64,000 nucleotides of DNA from Prosthecobacter algae (GCF_039542385.1 NZ_BAABIA010000002.1:248001-312000), one strand, 5' to 3'. Shown: positions 46,173 to 55,396, counted from the first letter of the stretch. The notes: generated by a model not told the origin, from the letters alone. Program-made: numbers and translations.

Positions 46173-46872
46173 ACTGTGCTGTACGTAGTTTCGCCCACGG
46201 GGTTACAAAACTTGAAAAAAAGGGTGATTTAAGAATCGAAAAACCTTTCGTGGCTGCGCGTATCAAAATTGAAGTGTAGGTAAAATATCTAGGCTTTAGT
46301 TTCTGCTGAATCCCAGGAATGTATTGAACGGAAAAGGAATGTCAAATTTAAGCGTCTCATTTTGTTCAGTACAGCAAAGTTTAAACCAGTTTTCCCCCAA
46401 TTGAATCCCTTGCCATCAAGCGCGGAGAAAAACGGATGAGGAATGGTATTTCCGAATATGAAGGCTTCATTTTGTTATGGAATGTATGGTTTATGCCGAT
46501 GAGGTTAAGCTAGCAAGCAGAAATCATTCCACATGAAGACATCGTCTTTTTGAAAATCGTGTTAAATGCCTGATGCATTTAGCCTGACATGATCTCCCTG
46601 CCCTCCCGTTTTTGTAACGATTTTGGCAAGCTGTTGCTATTTGTTACAGGCCAGCAAAGGAAACACTTACTTTTGAACAAAGGAATTTCTGTTTCTGAGC
46701 AAAGTCCAATTTATTTTATCCGGAAAAACTCGGGTTTCGTGTTTCCTTGATCAGGTGGATCAATTTTTATCCATGTTGATTGGTGCGGAATTTTGACGCC
46801 CAACAAAAGACAGGAAAGACTCTTGGCTCGGACCACGCTTCGTCGTAGCTTGAAACGTCCCCGAACAATCCT
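46173..46872. other. 700-bp AT-rich intergenic region
   Basis: Flanked by divergent genes (PLDc_N-like on the minus strand, PH-domain on the plus strand). It is clearly richer in A/T than the coding sequence around it, without any coding frame. The only structure I see is an inverted repeat TGTAAC (46613-46618) / GTTACA (46643-46648), 24 bp apart. It probably holds the promoters for both directions and may hold a long leader or small RNA. Confidence 0.55.
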
Positions 46873-47394
46873 ATGAGCCTATCTACTGCCGCACCCTCCA
46901 GTGCACCTGATGAGACCACACTTTGGCAGGGACACACCTCCCAGTGGGTCCATTTTTGGTATTATTTTTTCTGCGTGCTGCTCGCCATAGCCTGTGCTGT
47001 GGGAGCCGCTTTCACCGCAGGGTTGTCGGCGATCGGACTCGTGGTTCCCCTGCTGATGTGGGTGGTGCGCTGGTGGGTCACCAAATGCACGTCATATGAG
47101 TTGACGACGCAGCGACTCAAAATCAGCAGCGGCGTTCTAAACCGGAAACTCGATGAACTGGAACTTTTCCGAGTGAAGGACTATGCGATGGATCAGCCTC
47201 TGTTTCTGCGAATCCTCGGCCTGGGTAACCTGACCCTGGTGACCTCTGACGCGAGCAGCCCGCATGTCGCCATCAAGGCGATTCCCCAGGTGGAAAACGT
47301 GCGGGAAAAACTACGTACGGCCGTCCAGGCTGAACGTGACCGGAAACGCGTGCGGGAACTGGATGTGGACGGCAGTGAAGGTGCCCTGACCTGA
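46873..47394 (+). CDS. Bacterial PH-domain (bPH2/YdbS-like) membrane protein
   Basis: 173 aa. Two adjacent hydrophobic segments (about residues 30-50 and 54-75) are followed by a bPH2 (DUF304) domain: YELTTQRLKISSGVLNRKLDELELFRVKDY, then LGLGNLTLVTSDASSPHVAI and a C-terminal helix rich in Arg/Glu. Such proteins sit in the inner membrane with a cytoplasmic PH fold; their role is mostly unknown, with links to envelope stress and lipid handling. A strong terminator follows. Confidence 0.85.
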   Translation: MSLSTAAPSSAPDETTLWQGHTSQWVHFWYYFFCVLLAIACAVGAAFTAGLSAIGLVVPLLMWVVRWWVTKCTSYELTTQRLKISSGVLNRKLDELELFRVKDYAMDQPLFLRILGLGNLTLVTSDASSPHVAIKAIPQVENVREKLRTAVQAERDRKRVRELDVDGSEGALT

Positions 47395-47420
47395 GCCAAA
47401 GCACGCGGGATCCACAGATT

Positions 47421-47448
47421 TGCAGGCTGGTCAATCAGCCTGCATTTT
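47421..47448 (+). terminator. Rho-independent terminator after the PH-domain gene
   Basis: Perfect 9-bp stem TGCAGGCTG (47421-47429) / CAGCCTGCA (47436-47444), 6-nt loop, followed by TTTT. It lies 27 bp downstream of the stop codon. Confidence 0.85.
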
Positions 47449-47505
47449 CAGGATCTGAGAGGACCCAATCCTAAAATGCTTTTTCTGTGCCAGTCATATC
47501 TGGCA

Positions 47506-47540
47506 GCAAAAAGAAAATCTGCCGGGACTTCTCCCGGCAG
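47506..47540 (-). terminator. Rho-independent terminator after the oxidoreductase gene
   Basis: Perfect 9-bp stem CTGCCGGGA (47519-47527) / TCCCGGCAG (47532-47540) with a 4-nt loop. On the minus strand it is followed by ATTTTCTTTTT. It lies 22 bp beyond the stop of the Gfo/Idh gene. Confidence 0.85.
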
Positions 47541-47562
47541 TTCGAGTGTCACCCGACACGCC

Positions 47563-48828
47563 TCAAAGCCCCCAGCCGGCGCGATACTCTCGGGTCCACA
47601 GTTTCTCACCTTCCGGGTTATCAATCATGCGACCTGTTTTAGGATCGCAGCGGACGACGGTGTTGGTGCGATAGGCGATGTTGCCAAGGTGGCAGAGCAT
47701 GGTGCTCTTCTGACCTTCATCAATGGGGCTGTTCAGCTTGGCCTTGCCACGAATGGCATCAAGGAAGTTGCCCATGTGGGCGGGGTCGCCACCGCCGGCC
47801 CCTTTGCCCTGGCTGATTTCCTTGCCCTTGGGATCATAGATTGTCCAGGAATCCCGGCCAATGCCCATGGTGCCGTTGTCTCCGTAAAAGACGACCTCGG
47901 CCAGGGGTTTCTCCGCTGCACGTGGGTGGCAAGAGCTGCACTCCCAGCTCATGCCTGCATGGCCAAAATCATAGACGGCGGTGCCAGTGTCCGGGGTCTC
48001 TTGGACGTCATCATAAAAGTACCGGCCGCCATTGTAGGTGACCTTCAGCGGATAGTCGCCCTTGATGCCCCAGCGTAGGATGTCGAGGGTGTGGATGCCG
48101 TTGTTGCCCAGCTCGCCATTGCCCCAATGCCAGAGCCAGTGCCAGTCGTAGTGGGCGTATTTTTTGATGTCGTGCTTGGCATCGTCCGGCACGGGCCCCT
48201 GCCAGAGGTTCCAGTCCATGTCAGCAGATGCGGGCTGCACAGGTGCGCCGACTTCCTTGCGAGAGTTGTAGTAAAATCCGCGCCCGTAACGGACGGGGCC
48301 AATGACGCCGCCGTGCAGGGCTTCGATGGCCTCTTTCATCCAGGTTCGGCGCTGATTGCCCATCTGCACCACACGGTCGTATTTTTTCATCGCGGCCACC
48401 AGGGCCTCGGCTTCGCCGGGATTCTGACTGCCGGGTTTTTCCACATAGACGTGTTTGCCTGCCTGCATGGCGAGGATGGCCATGGGAGTGTGCCAGAAAT
48501 TCGGCGTGGCGATGAAGACGGCATCCACGGATTTGTCTTCGAGGATTTTGCGAAAATCCTTCACGCCCTGGCAAGAGACGGCCTGCTGGTCCGCCACCAC
48601 TTTGAGGCCCTTTTCCAGGCGATTGGAATCTGTCTCCGCGAGGTAGGCGATCTCGACATCTGGGAGCTTCAGCAGGGCTTGCACATGGGCCATACCACGG
48701 CCCAGGGCCACAACGGCGACCTTGAGCTTTTTGCCCGCCTGGTCCGCAGCGCGCAGCCGAGTGAGTGAGGAAAAGGCAGTGGTGATCCCAAGGGCGGACG
48801 TTTGCTGAAGAAGGGTACGGCGATTCAT
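47563..48828 (-). CDS. Gfo/Idh/MocA-family oxidoreductase with Tat-type leader
   Basis: 421 aa from the ATG at 48828 (in-frame TTG six bases upstream). The leader MNRRTLLQQTSALG carries an RR pair and a hydrophobic segment, consistent with Tat export. The Rossmann domain begins at KLKVAVVALGRG, with ETDSNRLEKGLKV after it and the family motif EKPGSQNPGEAEAL near residue 125. The C-terminal domain contains the WHWLWHWGNGELGNNGIHTLDI stretch seen in the many secreted Verrucomicrobia/Planctomycetes members. These NAD(P)-dependent enzymes oxidise sugars, and some of the family act as glycosidases through redox chemistry; the substrate here is unknown. Terminator directly downstream. Confidence 0.88.
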   Translation of the reverse strand: MNRRTLLQQTSALGITTAFSSLTRLRAADQAGKKLKVAVVALGRGMAHVQALLKLPDVEIAYLAETDSNRLEKGLKVVADQQAVSCQGVKDFRKILEDKSVDAVFIATPNFWHTPMAILAMQAGKHVYVEKPGSQNPGEAEALVAAMKKYDRVVQMGNQRRTWMKEAIEALHGGVIGPVRYGRGFYYNSRKEVGAPVQPASADMDWNLWQGPVPDDAKHDIKKYAHYDWHWLWHWGNGELGNNGIHTLDILRWGIKGDYPLKVTYNGGRYFYDDVQETPDTGTAVYDFGHAGMSWECSSCHPRAAEKPLAEVVFYGDNGTMGIGRDSWTIYDPKGKEISQGKGAGGGDPAHMGNFLDAIRGKAKLNSPIDEGQKSTMLCHLGNIAYRTNTVVRCDPKTGRMIDNPEGEKLWTREYRAGWGL

Positions 48829-48903
48829 GATCAACAGATGAATCGCGCCCCTGGCCCGTGGTCTTTCTCGGTGAAAGGCACGGGCTCTGATACTTTTCGC
48901 ACG

Positions 48904-49317
48904 TTAGCCGTTCCAGACAAACGACACGGGCTTATCAATGTCTGGATGCACGCTGTGATGCACAGGGCAAGCGAGAGCGGTGGCCTCAAGGATCTTGCGA
49001 TCCGGATGGGATTCGGGAAAAGGGATTTCGATGACGATGGGGAGGCGCACGATGCGGCGAGGGGAGTCCTCACTCATGTGTTTCTCCACGCTGACTTTCA
49101 TGCCCACGAGGTCATAGCCTTTTTGCTGGGCCTTGATGTTCATGACGGTGGCCATGCAGGTGGCCAGCGCGGTGGCAACAAGGTCCGTGGGAGAAAAGGA
49201 TTCGCCTTTGCCGTGATTGTCCACGGGAGCATCCGTGACAAACTGGTTCTGGGAAGGACCGTGGGTGGCGCGGCAACGAAGTCCGCCTTCATAATCAACA
49301 GTGATGGAAACAGCCAT
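48904..49317 (-). CDS. OsmC/Ohr-family protein
   Basis: 137-aa cytoplasmic protein of the OsmC family. Conserved pieces: GGLRCRATHGPS, the helix FSPTDLVATALATCMATVM with the first redox Cys, and LACPVHHSV with the second. Family members reduce organic hydroperoxides with thiols, using the two cysteines. The two-Cys pattern is intact, so activity is plausible. It is transcribed away from the oxidoreductase gene's start region on the same strand, with 75 bp between. Confidence 0.9.
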   Translation of the reverse strand: MAVSITVDYEGGLRCRATHGPSQNQFVTDAPVDNHGKGESFSPTDLVATALATCMATVMNIKAQQKGYDLVGMKVSVEKHMSEDSPRRIVRLPIVIEIPFPESHPDRKILEATALACPVHHSVHPDIDKPVSFVWNG

Positions 49318-49326
49318 GCGGTTGAA

Positions 49327-49953
49327 TTACCTGAGCGATGCTGAAAAGGAAAGTCTGGATGTGAGAGACTTGCGCCAGAGCCAGAGGCCCAGTCCTACCA
49401 TGACGAATGCGCTGCCCGCCAGCGAGAGCCAGGGGGTGGATCTAGGGATGAAGATCGGGGGGGTGTTTTCACCTTCGATGAGCATCATCCACTTGGCCTG
49501 TTTACCAGGCAGGTGCTCATCGCGGGTCCACAGCAAGACGTCGTGAAGGTTGCCCTCCGGCACGGCCAGGGAGAACTCACCCACATCCGCCCGCCATTGC
49601 CAAAGGGCGGTGAGGAGCTGATGAGGCTGCCCATCGGGAGCAGGAGCGAAGGCGGTGGGTGCCTGGGGATCCCATTCAGCACGGCGTTCCATCTTCAGCG
49701 GTGCCAGTTCTTCCAGGGTTCTCCCCTGCCCTTTTGAGCGGACCTGGAGGATTTTGCGCAATGCCTCACGCGCGGCGGCTTCATCGGCTATGAGTGGGTT
49801 GCCACCATAGTCCGCCGTGATTTCCAACTGAAGGGTATCCGCTTGGATCTCCATCCGTGCGACGAGGAACTCGCAGGCATGGCCAAAAGCAAACAGGGGG
49901 GCCATGACGGCTCCCCCTGAGAGAATGAAAAGAATGAGAGACCGACGGCTCAT
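49327..49953 (-). CDS. Secreted, C-terminally membrane-anchored protein of unknown function
   Basis: 208 aa from the ATG at 49953, which overlaps the stop of the NHL-repeat gene as ATGA; the frame extends 13 codons upstream inside that gene. The signal peptide ends near AFGHA. The body of about 140 aa is beta-rich (EFLVARMEIQADTLQLEITA at its start). A single C-terminal transmembrane helix (WLSLAGSAFVMVGLGLWLW) is followed by Arg/Lys/Ser, giving a periplasmic domain anchored in the inner membrane. Not recognised. Translational coupling to the NHL-propeller gene suggests they work together. Confidence 0.75.
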   Translation of the reverse strand: MSRRSLILFILSGGAVMAPLFAFGHACEFLVARMEIQADTLQLEITADYGGNPLIADEAAAREALRKILQVRSKGQGRTLEELAPLKMERRAEWDPQAPTAFAPAPDGQPHQLLTALWQWRADVGEFSLAVPEGNLHDVLLWTRDEHLPGKQAKWMMLIEGENTPPIFIPRSTPWLSLAGSAFVMVGLGLWLWRKSLTSRLSFSASLR

Positions 49954-50927
49954 TTCTTGTTCCAGCGCAGCACACGACCAAAGACATTCCACTCGGTCTC
50001 CAGGATGTTACCCTGGTTGTCAAAGGTGATGCCGTGAGGAGAAGTGACGGTTCCCTGCTTCCAATCTGGTGGGGTCACTTTGGGGGTATTCGTCTGGCCA
50101 GGAGTGTCATTGACACCGAGCACAGCGACCTGCTTGCCCTCTTTGTCCCAGACACTCACACGCCCGGCGATTTCCGCCACGCACATGAGGTCGCCATGGA
50201 AGGAGGCACTGCTGGGGCGGCGAAGGCCTTCACTGGCGATGACGCTGATGAGGTTGCCAGCAAGGTCCAGATGCAAAAGGCGGTTGTTGCCACGGTCACA
50301 GGCCAGGATGCGGGCAGGTTCAAAACGACGATCAATGAAAATCTTGTGGGTGTTGGCCAGCTTCAAAGGCTCCACAGGGCCACCAAACACGGTCTTGTAC
50401 TTGCCTGCGCGGTCAAAGACAAAGATCCAGCTCTGGCCGTAGCCGTCCACCACGTAGATGTCGCCATTGGGGGCCACATCACAATTGGTTAGGGCGAGCC
50501 CTTTCGGGCCAGCTTTGCCCTCGGGGAAGGCGCTGGTGGGGATTTCCAGGACGATGCTGCCATCCAGCTTGGCCTTGATGACTTTTTTCTCGCCCAGGAC
50601 GGCCGCGAAAATGTATTCTTCGCCCTCATCCTTGCGGATGACAAAACCGTGGAGGGAATTGGGCAGCTTGAGAGCCTTGATGAACTTGCCATCGGCCCCA
50701 TACACCTGCACGCCGGCATCTTTGTTTTCCGGACCCTGGACGCTCACGTAAAAGTTACCGGCGCTGTCACAAGCGATTTCGCCGTGGCCATTGCCAATGG
50801 TTTCCTTGCCAGGAGGCGGGGTGATAAAATTGGGGGCGAATTCATAGGCCACTTCAGCAGCGGCGGTGCTGCCCATGGCGAGGGCAGTGAGGAGAGAAAG
50901 GATGGGATGACGCATAACGCAGGCCAT
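49950..50927 (-). CDS. Secreted NHL-repeat beta-propeller protein
   Basis: 325 aa, or 321 from the ATG at 50915, which gives a clean signal peptide ending near STAAA. Six NHL/SMP-30-like blades are visible through repeating patterns such as IACDSAGNFYVSV, CDVAPNGDIYVVDGYG, ILACDRGNNRLLHLDLAGN and SPHGITFDNQGNILETEW. Such propellers bind ligands or partner proteins and some are lactonases or lyases; no catalytic residues can be assigned. It shares a 4-bp overlap with the anchored protein downstream. Confidence 0.82.
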   Translation of the reverse strand: MACVMRHPILSLLTALAMGSTAAAEVAYEFAPNFITPPPGKETIGNGHGEIACDSAGNFYVSVQGPENKDAGVQVYGADGKFIKALKLPNSLHGFVIRKDEGEEYIFAAVLGEKKVIKAKLDGSIVLEIPTSAFPEGKAGPKGLALTNCDVAPNGDIYVVDGYGQSWIFVFDRAGKYKTVFGGPVEPLKLANTHKIFIDRRFEPARILACDRGNNRLLHLDLAGNLISVIASEGLRRPSSASFHGDLMCVAEIAGRVSVWDKEGKQVAVLGVNDTPGQTNTPKVTPPDWKQGTVTSPHGITFDNQGNILETEWNVFGRVLRWNKK

Positions 50928-50987
50928 TCCAAACGAAGCCAGACCCCAGGGTCAATCATCAAGACATGATGTATTCGGTTTTATCCT

Positions 50988-52628
50988 GTGTGTCATCCTG
51001 CGGCGCATGCCCTTGCTTGCAATGCGGTTCTCCTGCCCCACCTTGGCCCTGTGCTCCGCCTGCTGCTGCCTTTCGCCCTTAGCGTATGCCTGATCTCAGG
51101 CCTGCGGGCGCAGACGTTTGAGGAGACGCTGGGGCTACAGCCGAGCTACCTGACGATGGAGGAGGCGCTGCACAAGGTGCTGGAAAAGAGCCTGGATGTG
51201 AAGATCGAGTGGCTGAACTGGGCAGTGGCGGATGCGCAAACGGATGCGGCCTGGGGCAAGTTTGAGCCAGCGTATTTTCTGAGTTCCACCTGGAGGGAAT
51301 CCAACCTACCGCAGAATGCGCTGGAGTATGTGCAGACGGGCGGCAGCTTCGTGCCTCTGGATGAGCCGAACATGTTCAAACAGCAGAGCTTTCTGAGCCA
51401 GACGGGCATCGAAGGGCTGCTGCCGCTGGGCACGCAATATCGTCTCTTTGCCAGCCTGGGTGAATTCCGCAATGACCTGAACCGCCAGCAGCCACCAGCC
51501 ATCTTTTACCCCGAATATGCAGCGGCTGTGGGGGTGACGCTGACCCAGCCCCTGCTGCGAGGCTTTGGCCCCAGCGTGAATCTGGCCGAGGTACGGGTGA
51601 GCCGGAGGAATGAGGCCATCGCCGATCACCAATGGGAAGTGCGGCTGCAGCGGTCCATTGCCCAGGTGATGCTGGAGTATTACGATCTCATCTTCGCGGT
51701 GGAGAATCTGGCGGTGCGGCGAGATGTGGTGATCTTTGCCCAAAAGCTGGTGGCGGAGAATGAAAAGCGGCTGGAGGCAGGGCAGCTCTCTCCGGCGGAT
51801 GTGCAGGAGGCGGAAGTGGCCGTGGCCGTGGCGCGGGAGGAAGTGATCGCCGCCCTCAGTTTTGCGGTGGAAAAACAGCGCAACATCAAGGGCCAGATTC
51901 TCAGCTCTCTCGATGAAGGTGGCGGCCTGATCTTTCTGCCACGAGACTCGCTGCCGATGATCGCTCCGCGCACCGAGCGGAACACGCTTTTGCAATCGGC
52001 GCTGGCACGGCGGCCCGATCACCGGGCAGCCATCGAGGAGGCCGAAAAACAGGCCATCATTGTCAAATACACCCGCAACCAACTCCTGCCCCGGCTGGAT
52101 CTCCAGGCGACGCTGACGGCGAATGGGCTGAGCGGTGACCGCAGCGGGGCGTATCAGCGTGCCTTTGAACGCCAAGGCTACGATACCCAGGTGGGATTTC
52201 AGTTTTCCATTCCGTTAGGCAACCGCACGGCCAAGGCGAACAGCGCGGTGGCGGAAAGTCGCGAACAGCAGGCGATCCTGAACATTGCGAGGTCCGAACT
52301 GAATGTATCGGTGGAGATTGATACCGTCATCGCACAGGTGAAGGCGGCCAAGGCAAGACTGGACTCAACCCGCGAATCCGTGCGCCTGGGTGAACGGCTG
52401 CTGGAGACCGAACAGAAGCGGCTGGGCGAAGGCGTGGCGCGCACCTTTGATGTCCTGAAAGCTCGGCGCGACGTGGCGGATGCACGCACGCGCCAGATCG
52501 CGGCGCTGGCGGATTACAACAAGGCGGCCACGCAACTGGCCCTGGTGAGCGGCAGCCTGCTGGAGCGGCAAGGCATCCGCATTGACCGCACCCACCGCCA
52601 ACCCCAGGCCGTGAAAAACCGACCTTAA
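50988..52628 (+). CDS. TolC-family outer-membrane efflux channel
   Basis: 546 aa from a GTG at 50988; the in-frame GTG at 51051 gives a better signal peptide (about 20 residues, ending SGLRAQ) and may be the real start. Two outer-membrane efflux domains: residues 60-290 with LTMEEALHKVLEKSLDVKIE, and 320-530 with DHRAAIEEAEKQAIIVKYTRNQLLPRLDL and the long alpha helix ending LGEGVARTFDVLKARRDVADA. It forms the outer-membrane channel-tunnel of a tripartite exporter. The adaptor gene follows after 8 bp, but no inner-membrane pump gene is adjacent. Confidence 0.92.
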   Translation: MCHPAAHALACNAVLLPHLGPVLRLLLPFALSVCLISGLRAQTFEETLGLQPSYLTMEEALHKVLEKSLDVKIEWLNWAVADAQTDAAWGKFEPAYFLSSTWRESNLPQNALEYVQTGGSFVPLDEPNMFKQQSFLSQTGIEGLLPLGTQYRLFASLGEFRNDLNRQQPPAIFYPEYAAAVGVTLTQPLLRGFGPSVNLAEVRVSRRNEAIADHQWEVRLQRSIAQVMLEYYDLIFAVENLAVRRDVVIFAQKLVAENEKRLEAGQLSPADVQEAEVAVAVAREEVIAALSFAVEKQRNIKGQILSSLDEGGGLIFLPRDSLPMIAPRTERNTLLQSALARRPDHRAAIEEAEKQAIIVKYTRNQLLPRLDLQATLTANGLSGDRSGAYQRAFERQGYDTQVGFQFSIPLGNRTAKANSAVAESREQQAILNIARSELNVSVEIDTVIAQVKAAKARLDSTRESVRLGERLLETEQKRLGEGVARTFDVLKARRDVADARTRQIAALADYNKAATQLALVSGSLLERQGIRIDRTHRQPQAVKNRP

Positions 52629-52636
52629 ATCTGTCC

Positions 52637-54586
52637 ATGCCGCCCCCTTCCCAAGAACGTCAGCAGGCGCTGCAGGCCCTCTCCGCCGAGCTGTCCCGGA
52701 TCGCCGGACAAAATGCCAGTGAAGCGGACATCTATCAGGCCATTCTGCAGCGGCTGGCTGGCTCCACCGAGGCTCTGGGCGGGGCCATCTGGCTGGTGGC
52801 GCAGCGATCGGGCCAAGAGATCTCCTTTCGGTTAGGCGCAGGTCTCCAAGTGGAGGCCGCAGCGGGCGCACCGGACACAGAGCAGCGCCAGCAGACACTG
52901 CGGGCGGCGACGGAAATCATCCTCTCTTCACAGCCTCTGGTGCTGATGCCATCTCCACCGGATCAAGGCCCGGTGACTCCAGGAGTACTAGTGAACCTGG
53001 GGCCGCATGCCATCATCGGTGCGCCATTGCGCAGTGGCGATGATCATTTAGGCGCGGTGCAACTGTGGTTCCCAGCCCAGAGCGACCCGAAGAAACTGGC
53101 CGAGCTGGTGCTGATGATTCAGGCGCTGATGACAGAGCTGGGGCCGCGCCTGCGCTCGCGCCAATTGCGCGAACTGGGAGCCCAAAGCCAGCGCCAGCAA
53201 CGGCTGCTGCAACTGGCCTCCGATTTGACCGGGGTGCTGGATGCGGAGACGGGGGCCAAGCTGGCCACGGCGCACGCACGTGAGTTGTTAGGCATCAACC
53301 GCGTGAGCATCCTGGTGCGCGAAGGAGATCGCTGGCGGGTGGTGGCGATCTCGGGGCAGGAATCGGTGGATAAACGCAGCCGACTGGTGTCCGAGATGCT
53401 GGCCTTCGTCGCCCGCCATGCCCAGGATCAGCCCTGGGTCGTCCTCCAGGGAGCGGAGGAAGCTTACTTTCTCGACAGCCAGATGCAGTCTGCGGCGCTG
53501 GTTCCCCTGCGGGATGGGGCCGAAGGACGGGTGCTGGGCACGCTGCTGTGCGAAAGCACGGATCCAGCCAGCTTCGGCACTGCCGGGGCCCCCGGAGATC
53601 CCCGCCCCCCTGCCCTGGTGCTGGCTCAGTGGCTGGCCAACTTGGCCGGGAAGTCGCTGAATGCGGCGCTAGCGCATCAGGCGATGCCTTTTGGCAAATC
53701 CCTGGCCAAAGTGGGCCGCTGGCAGCAGGAAGTCTCGGCCACACGCAAACGGCGTTGGTTCTTCAAAACAGCGCTCTTTACCGGCCTGGTGATTCTCGCG
53801 GCCCTGTGGCCGATGAAGGTCCGGGTGGAGGGTGACTGTACTTTGCTGCCGCTGAAACGGGCGCTGGTGACAGCCGAGGCACCGGGGCGGATCGAAGAAG
53901 TGCTGGTGCGTGAAGGCGACCGCCTAACCAAAAATCAAATCATCGCGCGCCTCGACATTCGGCGGCTGCAAAACGAGCTGGACACCACCACGCAGACGCG
54001 CAAGCGCCTGGAAGCTGAGGCTGAGCGGCAGCGCGGCCAGGGCAAAGAAGCGCTGGCACGGATGGCCACGCTGGAGGCGCAGGCCCAGGCCGAGATGGAA
54101 AAACGGCTGCAGATGGAGATCGAACTGGCGCAACTGCGCTCCCCCCTGGACGGCATCGTAATGACCAAGGATGTCCACTTGAAAAATGGCACCTTCCTGC
54201 AAGCCGGAGAAGTGATGGCGGAGGTGGCCAGAGTGGATGCCTGGGATCTGCGCATCGAAATCGCCGAGGCAGACATCAGCCTGATCGAAGAATCTCTGGA
54301 TGGGAACACACCCCTGCCTGTGGACTACCTGCTCTACACCCAGAGTGCCCGCGAACTGCACGGCCAGCTCACCAGCAAGCAGCAGATCAGCCCCGCCCTG
54401 CAGTCAGGTCCGGATGGAGGCCGCTTCAGCCTCACTCTGCCGAAAGTGGAGATTCCCGAACCCTTGCAGCCGCTGATGCGCCCCGGCCTAACCGGACGTG
54501 CAAAAGTAGAGCTTGGGCGCAAGCCCGCAGGGGCGGTGCTGCTGCGCAAATTCACCCGCTGGCTGCGGATGCGCTGGTGGATCTAG
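52637..54586 (+). CDS. GAF-domain/HlyD fusion adaptor protein
   Basis: 649 aa of unusual architecture. Residues 1-360 are cytoplasmic and contain two GAF-like domains (SELSRIAGQNASEADIYQAI near 15; LLQLASDLTGVLDAETGA near 193, followed by GINRVSILVREGDRWRVVAI). A single transmembrane helix (TALFTGLVILAALWPM) lies near 378-393. Then comes a periplasmic HlyD/RND adaptor with lipoyl motif APGRIEEVLVREGDRLTKNQ, coiled coil 440-495 and the second lipoyl half LRSPLDGIVMTKDV. An adaptor with a cytoplasmic sensory part could gate export in response to a small molecule. Related GAF-HlyD proteins in planctomycetes often sit beside a peptidase M50 gene, absent here. The stop abuts the stop of the convergent gene with no gap. 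Confidence 0.85.
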   Translation: MPPPSQERQQALQALSAELSRIAGQNASEADIYQAILQRLAGSTEALGGAIWLVAQRSGQEISFRLGAGLQVEAAAGAPDTEQRQQTLRAATEIILSSQPLVLMPSPPDQGPVTPGVLVNLGPHAIIGAPLRSGDDHLGAVQLWFPAQSDPKKLAELVLMIQALMTELGPRLRSRQLRELGAQSQRQQRLLQLASDLTGVLDAETGAKLATAHARELLGINRVSILVREGDRWRVVAISGQESVDKRSRLVSEMLAFVARHAQDQPWVVLQGAEEAYFLDSQMQSAALVPLRDGAEGRVLGTLLCESTDPASFGTAGAPGDPRPPALVLAQWLANLAGKSLNAALAHQAMPFGKSLAKVGRWQQEVSATRKRRWFFKTALFTGLVILAALWPMKVRVEGDCTLLPLKRALVTAEAPGRIEEVLVREGDRLTKNQIIARLDIRRLQNELDTTTQTRKRLEAEAERQRGQGKEALARMATLEAQAQAEMEKRLQMEIELAQLRSPLDGIVMTKDVHLKNGTFLQAGEVMAEVARVDAWDLRIEIAEADISLIEESLDGNTPLPVDYLLYTQSARELHGQLTSKQQISPALQSGPDGGRFSLTLPKVEIPEPLQPLMRPGLTGRAKVELGRKPAGAVLLRKFTRWLRMRWWI

Positions 54587-55396
54587 TTATTTGACGGGTC
54601 GTACTTCGAGCGCACTGAATTCGGCCCAGCAGGGCTTCTTTGGAGCCCAGGAGGCGTCACCGCCGCCATGGAAGGTCTCAAAATAAAGGCTGTCCACTCC
54701 GAAGGTGTCGGCGCTGCGCCATTCCATGTCCGTTTGCTCCACCATGAGTTTTTCCGACTGGTCTAGCAGGGTGATCCAGACACGCAGCGTGCCGTCTTTT
54801 TTCCCAGGCTGATTCATCGTGACGGCGAGGCGCACCTGCACAGGCTGGTCCGTGGGAAAGCGAAAATCGGCGGGGAAGGGAAAACTGTGGCCGTAATCTT
54901 CAGGCTGGTTTTTGTGGTAGATGTAGGCCTCGCCCCGGCCATCGCGCCGCCACATGAGCCGGGCAGAAAAGCCGTTCGTCCCATCGGCACGACGCCCGCC
55001 GCTGACATTGTCCGGGCCGCCGCAGAGTCCGGGCAGCTTGCCACCTTTAATGAACTCAAAGTGGGGACTGAAACGCAAAGTGTAGCGCAGCTCTGCCGCC
55101 TCATGCGTGCCGATGGGCCAGCGCCAGCCTGCACCGCCTTTCTCCGGGCCGATCTGGCCGGGGGCAAAGTTCACACGCAGGGCCGGAGCCGAATCCGTTT
55201 TAACCAACTCCACCCGCCCTGGGGCAATGCCGCCTTCAAAAGCACAACCGGGCCAGTCTTTTTTCCACTGGGCTTTGGTATAAATGCCAGGAGAGCCAGC
55301 CAAACTGACTACAAGCGGTAGTTCAGCGCCCATAGTGCAGATTGAGCAGGCAATGAGGAGAAAGACGGGGAGACGAAAGTTCACTTCCCCACACAA
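54587..55396 (-). CDS. Secreted PL14-like polysaccharide lyase
   Basis: 269 aa from a TTG at 55396; the GTG at 55384 is a good alternative. The signal peptide ends near TMGAE. The jelly-roll body shows the pattern I associate with polysaccharide lyase family 14: ELRYTLRFSPHFEFIKGG, KLPGLCGG, FSARLMWRRDG and AYIYHKNQ. The family cleaves alginate, glucuronan or similar uronates by beta-elimination. The family call rests on motif memory. It may act on its own matrix polysaccharide or on algal material. Confidence 0.6.
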   Translation of the reverse strand: MCGEVNFRLPVFLLIACSICTMGAELPLVVSLAGSPGIYTKAQWKKDWPGCAFEGGIAPGRVELVKTDSAPALRVNFAPGQIGPEKGGAGWRWPIGTHEAAELRYTLRFSPHFEFIKGGKLPGLCGGPDNVSGGRRADGTNGFSARLMWRRDGRGEAYIYHKNQPEDYGHSFPFPADFRFPTDQPVQVRLAVTMNQPGKKDGTLRVWITLLDQSEKLMVEQTDMEWRSADTFGVDSLYFETFHGGGDASWAPKKPCWAEFSALEVRPVK

